DNA of 64,000 nt from NCBI GenBank assembly GCA_964247055.1, contig OZ176057.1:1364001-1428000 (forward strand), written 5' to 3'. Each line of letters opens with the position of its first letter. Position 1 is the stretch's first letter. The notes beneath the pieces are model-generated. The model was not told where the DNA came from. It made no database searches and saw nothing but the letters and a program-made list of their open reading frames with translations. A program made the translations under genes and the position numbers. This document shows positions 35,901-50,900 of this stretch, piece after piece. This stretch comes from Paragordius varius (taxonomy: Eukaryota; Nematomorpha).

Positions 35901-38900
35901 ATGAACACAAACATCAGATATTGTGACCAAGTTGCTTGATCAATGTTACAAAAAGCATTGGATAACCGATTCAATAAACAATAAGTATGTTAAACTCAAG
36001 AGAAAAACAAAATCCGTCCGAAAGATGTGTATGCCTAACTCATATCAACACTATAAAATATTAACAACATTATAACAAAAAACGATGTGCCTTTTATTAC
36101 AAACAATCATTAAATTTATTAAGTTTGTTAAACCACGGCGAGAACCAACCGAATACACCGTCTACCACAAGAAATTTAATGATGTCCAGCGAACTATATT
36201 GGGCAATCCAAACGCCCTTTAAGTATTAGAGAAAAAGAGCACAATATAAAAAGTTCGGCCTTCTACGACCAATGCAAGATTACAGGCTACACCTTCTCCC
36301 CAGCATCTATTATAGCACAAGCCGAAAAATTATCCGACAGGTTTAGAGACTTGTTTCATCCATCCAAATAGTATCATCTATATCAACAAAGAGGAAAGAA
36401 AAGAACTCTGTCACTAAATGCTTAAAATAAACGGACTATTTTGATATATATACCACTGGAAGAAAAAAACAATAAAGATAAATCACATGTACATCACATT
36501 TTATTTGTTTTACCATATTTTATAATTATTTTTTCAAATTTTGTTTTAATTATGTTTTTCATTATTTTCTTTTGTCAGTTAATCATTGAAAAAGGTACTA
36601 CCATGTATCAGAAATTATGGATATAATTTAATAAATTTTACGTCAATTCATTTTGTTATTAATATAGTTTGTCCATTTTTAAATACAAATTTAATAAAAT
36701 GTTAAAACAATGGGAAATATTCTTTAACTGCAATGAATTGCTTTTTTACCTGTGCTGTAAAAATATAAATTATATTTCGATACGCTAATCTGCAAATGAT
36801 TTTGTTTTTAAAAGCCTTTAAATCAGGGGTGTCCAACTAGTTCCGGGGCACTTGGGGTCATTTCAAAATTTTGACTGGCAATTGAAAAAATTTTCGCAAA
36901 AAGTTTACATTTTTGAGTGGCGATGTAAAAATTATAAATTTTTTTATAATATTATTATTTTTCATCACATTCATTTAATCATTTAATTACTTTAAAATCT
37001 AAAAATATTTAGAATACTTGCCACTGGTAAATCTTTTAGGTAATTATTTAGTGAAAGAGCCATATTTCTGAAAACGACAGTCCCATTTTTATATCCATAT
37101 TATTGGAGTTATAAATTACGTATTCGACAGTAATTACAATTGGTAAACTTGGGTCATTGTAACGGGAATATGTGGTGAAACAAGCGGTGTATTGTTAATA
37201 TTGATCTTTATTAGGACGCCGAATTTTATTTTAATACAATTATAAAAGATTTCACGGTAGCCCATACATAAATTTCTAATATCTTTGATAAATTTAAAAA
37301 GTTGCTAAGCACAGTTCAGCACGAATTTAAGTGGGGTAAGTTTAAGTTGTCTTCAATAAAAAATCCAATTCTCGAGTAGATTTAATTGTGATATTTTTGG
37401 GCTTTCAACAATGGTAGATATATTTAAAAAATTAAGTTTAATTTGATTTCATAGCATATTGTAATAGTTAAATAGTAATTTTGTTATTTATATAAAAATT
37501 AACGCATCAGCATATGTTCATATAATAAATTTATTTGATTCTTATGTCTTGATATATATTAATTTCAATGTGGCTCTTCGGATCTTTGAGGTCGAAAATG
37601 CGGCTCTTCAGGCCATTTGTGTTGGACACCCCTGCTTTAAATTATAATATTTATCTTGAAACTACATTTTTTCACTTCATAAATAACGATGGAATCAAGA
37701 ATTATTAAGTAAAAAAAATATTATTTGCATAATTATTTTTTAAAATGTATTTCAAAAATTAATATAAAAACATATCTATTTTTTTGAGTTAGTTTAATTT
37801 TTAAATAAAATACTGGTCGTGGGTTCCTCTGTCACTGTTGGCTGAGCATTAGCTATAGAATAATATACTATAAATAAAATGTAAAAAGCAAATAAGTTTT
37901 TTTTAGAAAAAACAACCTTAATAACTATTTTTTTTCTATATAAATAGTTTTGGGTTACAATACGATGGAAATAGAGATGTTAATTAATAACACTTTAATT
38001 ACAGTATGCATTTTAATGTATGTTAAGTAATTTTATTGCCAGTCAAATAACATAAATGGTGCGTAAAATACTGACCTACAAAATTACAGTAAATGTTAAT
38101 TTTTAATATCAAGAATTTTTTTTTTAATCCATGTGGCATTTTTTTATCCTTTTAAAAGTTGTTTTACAAGCATATAAAAAATAACGCTTACATATATATT
38201 TAAATGTACTTACATGTCCCTTTTCGGTACACATACATGAGAGATACATTAACATTGCAATATGTTCCCCTTCTCGCTACATTTATTATTTGAGAAATGG
38301 TAACATCGCATATGGGTTTTGCCTACTTTGATAAATATTTAGGTTTGATATAACATTTTTGATAAATATTTAGGTTTGATATAACATTTTTATAAAATTA
38401 GGTATTAATCAGTATGTTATGTGTTGAGCATACTTTGATTTTTAATTTTTAAGTTTATATATTTTTTTTATAAAAAATATTAAGTTTTTATTATTTTGTC
38501 AAAAAGAAATTTAGAATTAATGTATAGTTTTTGTGAAGAAGATAGTATAGATGAAAGTTTGCCATCAACATCAGATTCAAACTATGGGAACACATTAATA
38601 ACCCAGACTCCAGAGATCAAAAAAAGTATTTTTTTTATCCTTATTTTAGGGCAGTATTGGAGCAAAAGAAAGATGGAAAAAGCCATCTATCTTTTTCCAT
38701 TACACAATGAAAAACCAAGTCGATGGTTTTGTGATTTCTTAGATATGTCAGAATCAAGCATAAATAAATTGCGACAAAAGTTTATGCGAGGAGAGTCAAT
38801 GATCATCACTAAACAGGGCCGAAAGAAGAAATATGATAATTTAAAATTACAGAAAATTATAGCTGACATCATTAAAGATAATAATCAAATATATTTGGAG

Positions 38901-41900
38901 GAACTTTTAAAATGTATTCCGGAAAACTTCAGCGTTTCCAGATCCACACTTTGCAAATGTTTGAAACACATGAATATTACACACAAAAGAGGTTATTTTG
39001 AACCCATCAACCGTAACACGCCCCTAAATATAGACAAAAGATTTCAATATGCCCAGGATGTATTACAAAAAGATATGGATCTTTTTTTATGTGGATGAAT
39101 GTGGATTTAATGTAAAGCCCCCAGTTAAACCCAATTGAAAATTTTTTTGCTAAAATCAAAAAAAGACAGGAAAGATGCCATTTCAACAATGTGGAAGAAT
39201 TGATTGAAAACATAACTCAAATTCTTGAAAATATTCAGCACATTCATCTTTTTAAATATTATGAGCACACCAAAAAAATTGTCAAAAATATTTGCTTAAA
39301 TAAATTACCACTTGAACCAGATAATAATTATAAATAAATAAATGATATTATTTTACCATTTTTCGTGACATTTCTCAGTTTTAATTTTAGGTGATATTGT
39401 GTTTTCAAAAAAAGTCAGCAAAATCAAATTAATATTTAAATTTGTATAATACAAGTTTTATTACGCACATAAGCGATTTATATGTTATCAAATATATTTT
39501 TTTATAGTCTTTACTGATATTATTTAATTAATTATTAAAAACTTAATTTTTAAAATTACATATAAAACCTAAAAAATTATTTAATGAAGTAGGCAAAACC
39601 CATATGCGATGTTACCATTTTTCAAATAATAAATGTAGCGAGAAGAGGAACATATTGCAATGTTATAATATATATCTCTCATATATGTGTACCGAAAAGG
39701 GACATGTAAGTACATTTAAATATATATGTAAGTGTTATTTTTTATATGCTTGTAAAACAACTTTAGAAATGATAAAAAAATGCCACATGGATTAAAAAAA
39801 AAATTCTTGATATTAAAAATTAACATTTACTGTATTTCGTAGTACACATATGAAAGAGGATTGACGTGAGATTTAACATATGCTTTAAATTTGATGGATA
39901 TTTTGTAATGTTAAATTTTGAGAATATTTATTGTTAACATTTGAAATATTGTTGTTACGCATTTAGATGCGGAATTTTGTGGGTTTTTATATTTGATAAA
40001 TTAATAAATAGTAAAATACGTATTTTAAGATATTTTATGTTAATTATTGCTAAATTTAATAATAAATATTTTTCAACATGCTAAATACCTGTATTAATCA
40101 ATCTTGGTACTATATTTTTATATAGTTGTTATTACTAATTAAAAAAACACAGGTAAATATATATTTGTAATTTAAGTATATTTTTGTCTTTTATGTTTTG
40201 CATTGTTATTTATTGATGGTAAATATTCGGTTTTTAAATTTAGTTAAATTTAATTATTTTTGTTTTTTTTATGTAACATTGTTAATTGTACTCAATTACT
40301 ACATATTTTGGACATTTTAATAAATACTAGTAAAAATTGCGGTTATTAATAAATTTAGTAAAAATTTAGTTTTGTTTTTTTGTTTTTTAGGTTTTGCATT
40401 GTTAATTGTAATTAATTACTACATATTTTACACATTATTATAAATACAGGTAAAAATTGCGGTTTTTAACAAATTTAGTAAAAATTTATATTTTTAGGTT
40501 TTGCATTGTTATTGTAATTAATTACTACATATTTTAAACATTATTATAAATACAGGTAAAAATTGCGGTTTTTAATAAATATAGTTAAAGAATTGTAATT
40601 AATTACTACATATTTTGGACATTTGAATAAATACAGGTAAAAATTGCGGTTTTTAATAAATATAGTAAAAATTTAGTTTTTTTTGTTTTTTAGGTTTTGC
40701 AATGTTAATTGTAATTAATTACTACATATTTTGGACATTATTATAAATACAGGTAAAAATTGCGGTTTTTAACAAATATAGTTAAAATTTAATTTGTTTT
40801 GTTTATTCATTGTTAATTGTAATTAATTACTATATTTTGGACATTTAAATAAATACAGGTAAAAATTGCGGTTTTTAACATATTTAGTAAAAATTTAGTT
40901 TTTTTTGTTTTTCTAGGTTTTGCATTGTTAATTGTAATTAATTACTACATATTTTGAACATTATTATAAATACATGTAAAAATTGCGGTTTTTAACAAAT
41001 TTAGTAAAAATTTAGTTTTTTTTTGTTTTTTTAGGTTTTGCATTGTTATTAATTACTACATATTTTGGACATTTTAATAATTACAGCTAAAAATTGCGGT
41101 TTTTAATAAATATAGTTGGAATTTAATTTGTTTTGTTTATTCATTGTAATTAATTACTACATATGGACATTTAAATAAATACATAAAAAATTGCGGTTGT
41201 TTATATATTTGGTAAAAATTTAATTTTTTTATTTAACATTGTTAATTGTAATTAATTACTACATATTTTGGACATTTGAATAAATACAGAAAAAATTACG
41301 GTTCTTAACAAATTTCAAATTTAATATTTTTTGTATATATATCATTGTTATTTGTTATTAATTACTAAATATTTTGGACATTTAAAAAACAGGGGAAAAT
41401 TGCGGTTTTTAATAAATTAGTAAAATTTTTAATTTTTTGTTCAACCTTGCTAATTTATTAATTACTATATATTTTTTATACATGATATATACAGGTAAAT
41501 ATTACTATGATTTGCGGTTTTTTAAATTAGGAAAATTATTTTTTTTGTTTTACATTGATAACTAATATATAAATAAGTTATATCTGAGCAAACATGTATA
41601 AACGCATGTTACCGTTTTATGTTTGACATTTTATTTTCCAAATCCAACGATGTAAATTTTAACAAAAGATTGAAAAAATGATCGATATATAAAACACTTT
41701 TAAAGTATTTGAATATGCCAAATATAAATAAATTTATTTAAATTATAAATGTATAATTAAACAAAATATTCATAATATTATGTTTAAAATTAGCATTCTT
41801 CTTATTGATATTAATACAGGTAATATGTTTCTAATATTGATATACGATGCGGTGTGCGTTCATAATGATCTTATCTTAGATTGAAGAATATGAGATGCAA

Positions 41901-44900
41901 AAAATAATTAAATGTAGATTGAAAATTCAATCACCATCATTTTCTTGGTAGATTCTATCAACTAAAATATAAGATAGAAAGGTATTTATTAATATATTAG
42001 AAAATTGATACCTGGATGCTAGAAGTATTTTCAATTTCAAATAGTGGGGGCTAAAACACTCAAAGTTTGAAAGGGAACAAAATAAGGTTGATTTGGCATT
42101 TTAACAATTAAATTTGAAAAAAATACTTTCTTCATGATTAAAAATTAAAAAATGTACTTTGTTTTTGGGTTTTCGTTCTACTATCCTAAACTATAAATAT
42201 GAAAAAGTATTCTTCACCAAAGCGAACAATGTTAGTGTTGCCTGCTTAGTTTTTGGAGTGCTGTTGCATTCAAAGCTTTTGAAAAAAAATATTTGTTTCT
42301 ATTTTCTGTTTGACGTCATTGGTGAAATCATATAAGCCTTTTCATATTTATAGTTTAGGATAGTAGAACGAAAACGCAAAATATAAAGTATATTTTTTTA
42401 TTTTTTATCATGAAGAAAGTATTTTTTTCAAATTTAATTGTTAAAAAGCCAAATCAACCTTATTTTGTTCCCTTTCAAACTTTGAGTGTTTTAGCCCCCA
42501 CTATTTAAAATTGAAAATACTTCTAGCATCCAAGTATCAATTTTCTAATATATTAATAAATCCCTTTCTATCTTATATTTTAGTTGATAGAATCTACCAA
42601 GAAAATGATGGTGATTGAATTTTCAATCTACATTTAATTATTTTTTGCATCTCATATTCTTCAATCTAAGATAAGATCATTATGAACGCACACCGCATCG
42701 TATATCAATATTAGAAACATATTACCTGTATTAATATCAATAAGAAGAATGCTAATTTTAAACATAATATTATGAATATTTTGTTTAATTATACATTTAT
42801 AATTTAAATAAATTTATTTATATTTGGCATATTCAATTAAAAGATGTTTTATATATCGATCATTTTTTCAATCTTTTGTATAATATACATCGTTGGATTT
42901 GGAAAATAAAATGTCAAACATAAAACGGTAACATGTGTTTTTACCTGTTTGCTTAGATATAACTTATTTATATATTAGTTATCAATGTAAAACAAAAAAA
43001 ATAATTTTCCTAAAAATTTAAAAACCGCAAATGATAGTAATTTTTACCTGTATATATCAATGTATCAAAAATATATAGTAATTAATAAATTAGCAGGGTT
43101 GAACAAAAAATTAAAAATTTTATTAATTTATTAAAAACCGCAATTTTCACCTTTTTTTCCCAAAATGTTTAGTAATTAATAACAAATAACAATGATACAA
43201 AATACGAATGTTAAATTTTTACTAAATTTATTAAAAACCGTAATTTTTACCTGTATATATTATAATGTCTAAAATATGTAGTAATTAATTACAATTAAAA
43301 ATGTTAAATAAAAAAACAAAAAAATTAAATTTTTACTAAATTTGTTAAAAACCGCAATTTTTATCTGTATTTATAATAATGTCCAAAATATGTAGTAATT
43401 AATTACAATAGCAATGCAAAACCTAAAAAAACAAAAAAAAACCAAATTTTTACTAAATTCGTTAAAAACCGCAATTTTTACCTGAATTTATTTAAATGTC
43501 CAAAATATGTAGTAATTAATTACAATAACAATGCAAAACCTAAAAAAAATCTAAATTTTTACTAATGTTAAACCGCAATTTTTACCTGTATTTATAATAA
43601 TGTGTAAAATATGTAGTAATTAATTACAATTCAATGCAAAACCTAAAAAACAAAAAAACAAAACTAAATTTTTACTAAATTTATTAATAACCTCAATTTT
43701 TACCTGTATTTTTTAAAATGTCCAAAATATGTAGTAATTGATTACAATTAACAATGTTACATAAAAAAAACAAAAATAATTAAATTTAACTAAATTTAAA
43801 AACCGAATATTTACCTGATTAAAATGTCTGAAATACTTAAAATCAATAAATAACAAAGCAAAACATAAAAGACAAAAATCTACTTAAATTACAAATATAT
43901 ATTTACCTGTGTTTTTTTAATTAGTAATAACAACTATATAAAAATATAGTACCAAGATTGATTAATACAGGTATTTAGCATGTTGAAAAATATTTATTAT
44001 TAAATTTAGCAATAATTAACATAAAATTTCTTAAAATACGTATTTTACTATTTATTAATTTATCAAAGATAAAAACCCGCAAAATTCCGCATCTAAATGC
44101 GTAACAACAATATTTCAAATGTTAACATAAATAATATACTCAAAATTTAACATTACAAAATATCCATCAAATTTAAAGCCTATGTTAAATCTCACGTCTA
44201 TCCTCTTTCATATGTGTACTACGAAATAGTTTTGTGGGTCAGTATTTTACGCATTTGATAAACCATTTATGTTATTTGACTGGCAATAAAATTACTTAAC
44301 ATACATTAAAATGCATACTGTATATATACACAAATATTATATATTAACAAAGTAAAAAAAATCCAGGTTTAAAGCGAGGAAGATGATCAACACACTTAGT
44401 TCGGTGTACAAATTGCTCAAAAAATGTTTAAAATTAAAAAATGTGGATTTATATCAAAATTTTACGATTTAATAAAGCTTAAAATAAATTAAAAAATACA
44501 AAAATTATCGATACAGCCCGCATAGAAAGTATGGTTGGTTGTTTAAAACCTATTTTTGGGTTAAAGTTTTTACATAGGACATTATAAATCTACTTTTACT
44601 CTGTTTTATAATGAAAATGTGGAACTAAAGATTACCACAAAATTTTTATTGGGTATATGCGTTTAAATTTGCTGTTGATGAAATTTTATTAAAATCAATC
44701 ATATAAATTTTTTAAATTGTATTTATAATATTTTTTTCTAAATCATGTGCCTAAAACGCTAAAGTATGAATATTTTTAAATTTGGCACAATATATTAATT
44801 GTTGTTTGAGTTTAAAATAGGTGCGCGCAGGGAATTTAGAATTTGATAAAATTAAATTTTCTCGAATTAAACTTGTTGTAGATTTAAATGAAGTGTTTGA

Positions 44901-47900
44901 AGGGGTTGTAGCTAAATAATATTAAAAAACAGGATTAAAATAGTTTTATGGATTGCAATTATTATTAAAATTTAGTTTACAACTAAAAAAAATCCGGTAG
45001 GTAATTTTTAATACATTTTTTATATTGAAATAATAATAATTTTATTAAAAAAATATAACTTGGAAGTTGAGTTGTCAAGGTGGCATCTGTAATAAAGTTT
45101 TTTTTAAAAAATCAATATATATAAATAATAATTTTTTAAACTCCAAATGTTTTTTTTCAGAATAATTATTAAATAAAGTTGTTTTTGTCGCTTTTTCTTG
45201 TTATCAGCGTATGATTAATTTATTTTGCTGTATATGCCAACACCATGACTAATGAAAACGGACAATGTATATTTTCTCACACTGCATTCCAAAATAAACT
45301 TCTTTTTATATTAATAAATTTTAGCATTATCATTTAATCCATTACAAGATTCTCAAAAGATAGGAAAAAAATATAAAATATATGAATATTCCCGGTATCT
45401 AGGCAAAAGCTTTATTGACCCATTTTTGATTAGCCGATGGGTAAGGCAAACTATGTTAAATATGCCAACCATATAAAAAACATATTATGGGTAGGACTTT
45501 TCACTTAGTTTAGAATATATATGATAGGGCAAAATTTGCCAATGTTTCAATTTGATTAATATAAACATGACATGTCTTTATTTGACTAAGTTATACCATT
45601 GGGGTAATGATGGTTTTAATTATATAGAAAAAAATAGTTGAGGGCTCCTTTCAAATAAACTGGGCAAGGGTCCCTGTAATAAATTACGCCACCATATAAA
45701 TTATGTATTAGCTTTAGAGCGAATTTTTGATGCTAGGAGATTAATTTTGACAACTCATTTTTGACTTGCTGAGCATCCAATTTTAAATACGTCAGCCCAT
45801 ACAATAAATTAAGATGAATTTAAAACAACCGTGAAAATATACGAGAAACCTTATAGATTCAATAAGGATTATGCAGTATTTCCCACTTTGAGAAAATGCA
45901 ATACATACATAAAGTATGATAAAGACAAAATTTTTAGTCAAAAGATAATCAGACCTTTTTAAAGTTTAACTATTTTATTTATAATTGTGCCAAAATTTAC
46001 ATCTCTATTTATACTTAAATAGTATGCTTGGATTTCGTTTAAAATATATTATGTTAAATATAATTTCCACAAATAAAAAACTTGTAGATGGTTCATCTGT
46101 AGTTTGAGTGGTAGTACATAAAATTTGAGAAGTTATAAAACTTACAGTAAAAATTTAAAATAAGCCAAAATGTAAAAACAAACAAATTTTTTGAAAAAAC
46201 AACCATATTTTTTTAACCTTCAAAAATATGCTTTCTTAAGGCTTTTAGGCGCATTACAAATTTTTTTTAAAAAATATTGTATAAAAATACTCATCTCAAA
46301 CATTTTTGCCGCCATTTTTTTTCGCTAACAGACAAATAAATGTATATTATGCTTCAAAAGTGTAAATAATTTTTAAAAAGCTTGACTACATTTTACCAAC
46401 AAAAAAAGTTTTATTTTAATTATAATATCAGCTGTTAGTTTCATTCGTATTTTGTAACGTCCCCATTATAGCTAGAAGTCAAAAAACTGTAATAAAATAA
46501 TCTTTTTTCTTCAAATGAGAAAAGTTTTTGATAATTAAATTTTGAAAAAAATAACTATAAATAGTTTATGAAATTAAGCTCACGGATACAAAACTAACCC
46601 AAAAGTTAAACTAGAGTAAAAAAGTGAAAAGGTAATAAAGTAGTGACTATTTGTTTACAATTTTTGATTAATGTTACCAATTTAAATTTTCAATTTTGCA
46701 GCTCGTTATGTTTAAATAGGATTGAGAAACTTTGTTGTCTTTTCAATAATGTAAGTTAATGTGACCAGATCGGCTGTTTTTCGCAGTACAGTACTGAATT
46801 TTCAGAAAAAAAACTGCGACTGTACTGCGCCCACTTTTATACTGCTTTTTGAAATTAAAAAAATCAATTTTTATAAATATATATTAATTACCTTTTATTT
46901 ATTCAAAAAAATTATTTTAGAATTTGATATAGTATCCACTGTAAAATAACCTCATAATTTGTAAAGAAAATGTTCATTTTTCGGTAAAAAACTAAGATTG
47001 GCCTATTTTTAATCGGTTAATATTTATTTTCTGCTCGAATTTACATAAAATTGGATTTTGGATCGGTCAGTCTGCTTATGATCAGCCTTTCGCGCAGTGG
47101 CGAAACTATAAATTACGGGCTCCACAGTAAGATTCAGGTAATGGCTCTTTCACCCAGGGCTTTCAAAAGAGGTGCCTCAAAATTTAATTAAAAAATAAAA
47201 TAATGATATTTTAATAAATGTTTTAATAAGTTTAGAAAGTTCATTTTTTATTATAATTATCAAACGGAAAATTGTGTAGAAATTGTTATTCCTGTAACAT
47301 TTTATTTAAAATTTATTAAATACTAGCGTAAATCTCGTGCTGCTACGCAGCCCGAGGAAGTCCTTCGGACTTCTGGGGGGGTGGGTTATTTGGAAAAAAG
47401 GGACAATAAAATGATCCACATATGTGGATTATTTCGAAACATTATTTAATAGCTATGATCTCATAGGAATTATACGGTGCATTCATACATTGATTGTTTA
47501 CTTGAGGGAAAAATAGATTTAAAAAAATATTTATACGTATGATAGAAAGTCCTTACTCAGCAGCTATCATCATAGAAACGCTTGACTAAAATTTTTGCCT
47601 TTTAACAGGGAATATGTAGAATCCTTAATGAATTTTTACGGTCTCATACCTAGGGCGAAAAATCGATTTAAAAAATTATTTTTGTGGACTTTGTTTTTTG
47701 AAAAAAATGGCATTTTACCGGGGGAGCGGGTAAAAAGAGGGCCTAAATCAAAAAAGTGACTCGACTATGTTCGACGCAATCGAAAATAAGTAAACAAAAA
47801 TTATATTTGAAATTGAATGGTCCAACACGTTCTCCGGAAAATTGTCTCAAAGACACGATTTTTGTGGACTTCTGTTTTCAAAAATAACCCGTTTTTCACA

Positions 47901-50900
47901 CGGGGTGGGCCCGAACTCGGGGCCTATTTGAAAAAAAGGGCGAAGCTATTGTCGGAGCATTCATTAATGATTATATTTTTTCGAAGTTTGGATTTGAATG
48001 GCTGTACCAGATCACAAAGCCAGCATTTTCCATTTTTATAACTATATAGATTACCATAAATAATGTATTAATATCCATATATCTTTTAACATGCTATACA
48101 TATGATAGATACTCCTTACTCAGCATCTATCATCAAAGAAACGCTTGACTAAAATTGTTGCCTTTTAACAGGCAATACGGTAAAACCTTCTCGAATTTTT
48201 AGAGTCTCATACCTTGGGTAAAAAAAATACAATGAAAAAATTATTTTTGTGGACGTTTTTTTTGAAAAAATGACATTTTACGGGGGTAGCGGGTAAAAAG
48301 AGGGCCTAAATCAAAAAAGTGAGTAGTCTAAGTTCAGCGCGATCAAAAATAAGTAAACAAAAATCATATATGAAATTGAATGGTCCAACACGTTCTCCAA
48401 AAAATTGACTCAACCCATTTTTCACACGGGGTGGGCCCGAACTGGGGACTTAATTCCAAAAAAGGGCGAAGCTATTGTCGGGGCATTCATTAATGATTAT
48501 ATTTTTTCGATGTTCGGATTTGATTGGGTTCACCGGTTTTCCGGAAACAGATCACAAAGTTACATGAAAAATCGGTTTTTAACGGGTAGCTCATTACCCA
48601 GCAGCTATCATCATAGAAACGCTTGACTAAAATTTTTGCCTTTTAACAGGGAATATGTAGAATCCTTAATGAATTTTTACGGTCTCATACCTAGGGCGAA
48701 AAATCGATTTAAAAAATTATTTTTGTGGACTTTGTTTTTTGAAAAAAATGGCATTTTACGGGGGGAGCGGGTAAAAAGAGGGCCTAAATCAAAAAAGTGA
48801 CTCGACTATGTTCGGCGCAATCGAAAATAAGTAAACAAAAATTATATTTGAAATTGAATGGTCCAACACGTTCTCCGGAAAATTGTCTCAAAGACACGAT
48901 TTTTGTGGACTTCTGTTATCAAAAAAAAACCGTTTTTCACACGGGGTGGGCCCGAACTGGGGGCCTATTTGAAAAAAGGGCGAAGCTATTGTCGGGGCAT
49001 TCATTAATGATTATATTTTTTCGAAGTTTGGATTTTAATGGGTCTACCGGCTTTCCTGTACCAGATCACAAAGCCAGCATTTTCCATTTTTATAAATATA
49101 TAGATTAAATTATATTAAATTTCAATTAACAACAAATTCTATATAATTAACAATATTGTACAAGTAATTGAAATAAAATGGATAAAAAGCTTATTTTTTG
49201 AGTTACTATAGAGCCTTCTCAACACGTATTAAGATGTATGATTTTAATTTTGGATAGGGCCTTATTTAAAAATAGTGGTAATCTACTCTATATGGCTAAA
49301 CTTTACACACGAGGGAGGGCAAGTGTAAATGCAAAATGTTTTTGATATTAATCAGCCATGATGACATATGATTTCAAAATAACCCTTTTTTCCTATTAAA
49401 AAAATAAGAGTTTTTTACGTTTTCTACATTCATTAGGTGAAAGGAATTATATTTCTTAATACTTTTCCTAAACTTTAATTTTTATTAGTTTTTTTATTTT
49501 TAGCATAAACAAATTTGAGATATTTTGTTACTAAGGCTTTAAGATAAAACAAAACCATTTTTCTAAATTCGATGATTGTGAACTTTACTGAAGTTTCAGA
49601 ATTTTAATTTAAAGGTTGGTTGCAAATTTAGGTGAATTTTTATAAAAAACATAATTTTTATTTAATATAAATTTGAAAACGAACGAATTTAATCGAAATT
49701 CTAATAGAAAGGCTTATCGAATTATATATATAAAATGTTATGACATCTCAACCCATCATATCCATCATGCTCAAAATAGTATGAAATATGCTTCAACAAA
49801 AATTAGATTTTTGAAAGTATGCATTTTTTAATATATTTTGATATCAAAAATTAGCACATATTTAAAATTATTGCACAATGTCGGAATTTTTGCGTTTATT
49901 TTAAGAGATCAGTCCATTTTAAAAGAGCCAAAAAATTTGGGATTTTCAGAGCCCCATATAAAAATTTAAAATTTTTAAAAATATTGTTTTGCTTTTTATA
50001 TGTAGTTTATGTTATATTTTAGTGATATTTTTTAAAATAAAGCATTTAGCCTTCACCAAAAAAATGTTTGAAAAAATTGCGCACTTTTTGCAATTTTATA
50101 CGGAGCACCTACCACAAAAGTGTAAATAACTTTCTTTAATAATCGTAAAGGTTATAACCAAAAGCACCATAAAAATCCTGTTTTCTTATCAGAATATATA
50201 TGTGTTCATATAATAATTCATCATAATATCTTTTTGTAGAAACTGTAATATACCACACCGATGGTGTACAAACAATCAAAGTATGTTTTAATTCTGTACT
50301 GGTCAAGGTTCAAAATATCTGGTCACATTACAGTCATGTCTATAGAATTGTCATAAATTTTTATTTAAATGATTATAATTTTTTTTTAATTGTTTTGATG
50401 TTTGATATGTCAACTTTCAACATGCGCATTTTTAAGCCTTAAAATAATAATAGCCTATTTAGTGTAAGAATTTTTAATTTATAATTAAAAGATGTTGCAA
50501 AATATTATTCTTGAACATTTTATCTACAACATGCGCATGTAATTTATGATAACCAAGTTTAATATATGTTTTCATTTTCTAGGCGTTTTTAACATGCACT
50601 TAAAATATATAAGAAAACCCAAGCAGATGTCCATTTAATCTCTATATATATAAAGAAATAAATCATAAATATAGAGTTATTTTAAAAAATTATGAATATC
50701 AACGATAACCCATTATTTCTTCTTTACTCGGCAGCTAGTATACTTGAAGGTTTATATTAAAAAATAAAAATTCAGAACGAAATCCAATATTAAAGGAAAA
50801 CATAGCTCCCTCAGTTTATACTTTTGAATCGGATACAAGTGAAGAGTCTTCAAGTATTTGAAAATAACAATTAGTAGTATCTGATTTGGATGTTCCATTG

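Larger units (their letters stand above)
38002..44320. mobile_element. Giant foldback element: 2-kb inverted arms built of tandem repeats
   Basis: Ends CAGTATGCATTTTAATG and CATTAAAATGCATACTG are flanked by TA (38000-38001, 44321-44322). The left arm (38002-42205) and right arm (42339-44320) are inverted copies around a spacer of about 130 bp. Each arm contains a long run of units of about 100-120 bp. CAGT ends and TA duplications suggest mobilisation by a Tc1/mariner transposase. The overall form recalls the Drosophila FB foldback class. A Tc1-like element (38087-39832) interrupts the left arm. The right arm retains the uninterrupted site, which proves the order of events. No protein is encoded by the foldback itself. 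Confidence 0.88.

Noticed and set aside
47817-49108. Repeated open frames of 70-100 codons in the tandem units
   Set aside because: The frames follow the repeat period, carry no recognised domain and differ by frame between units.
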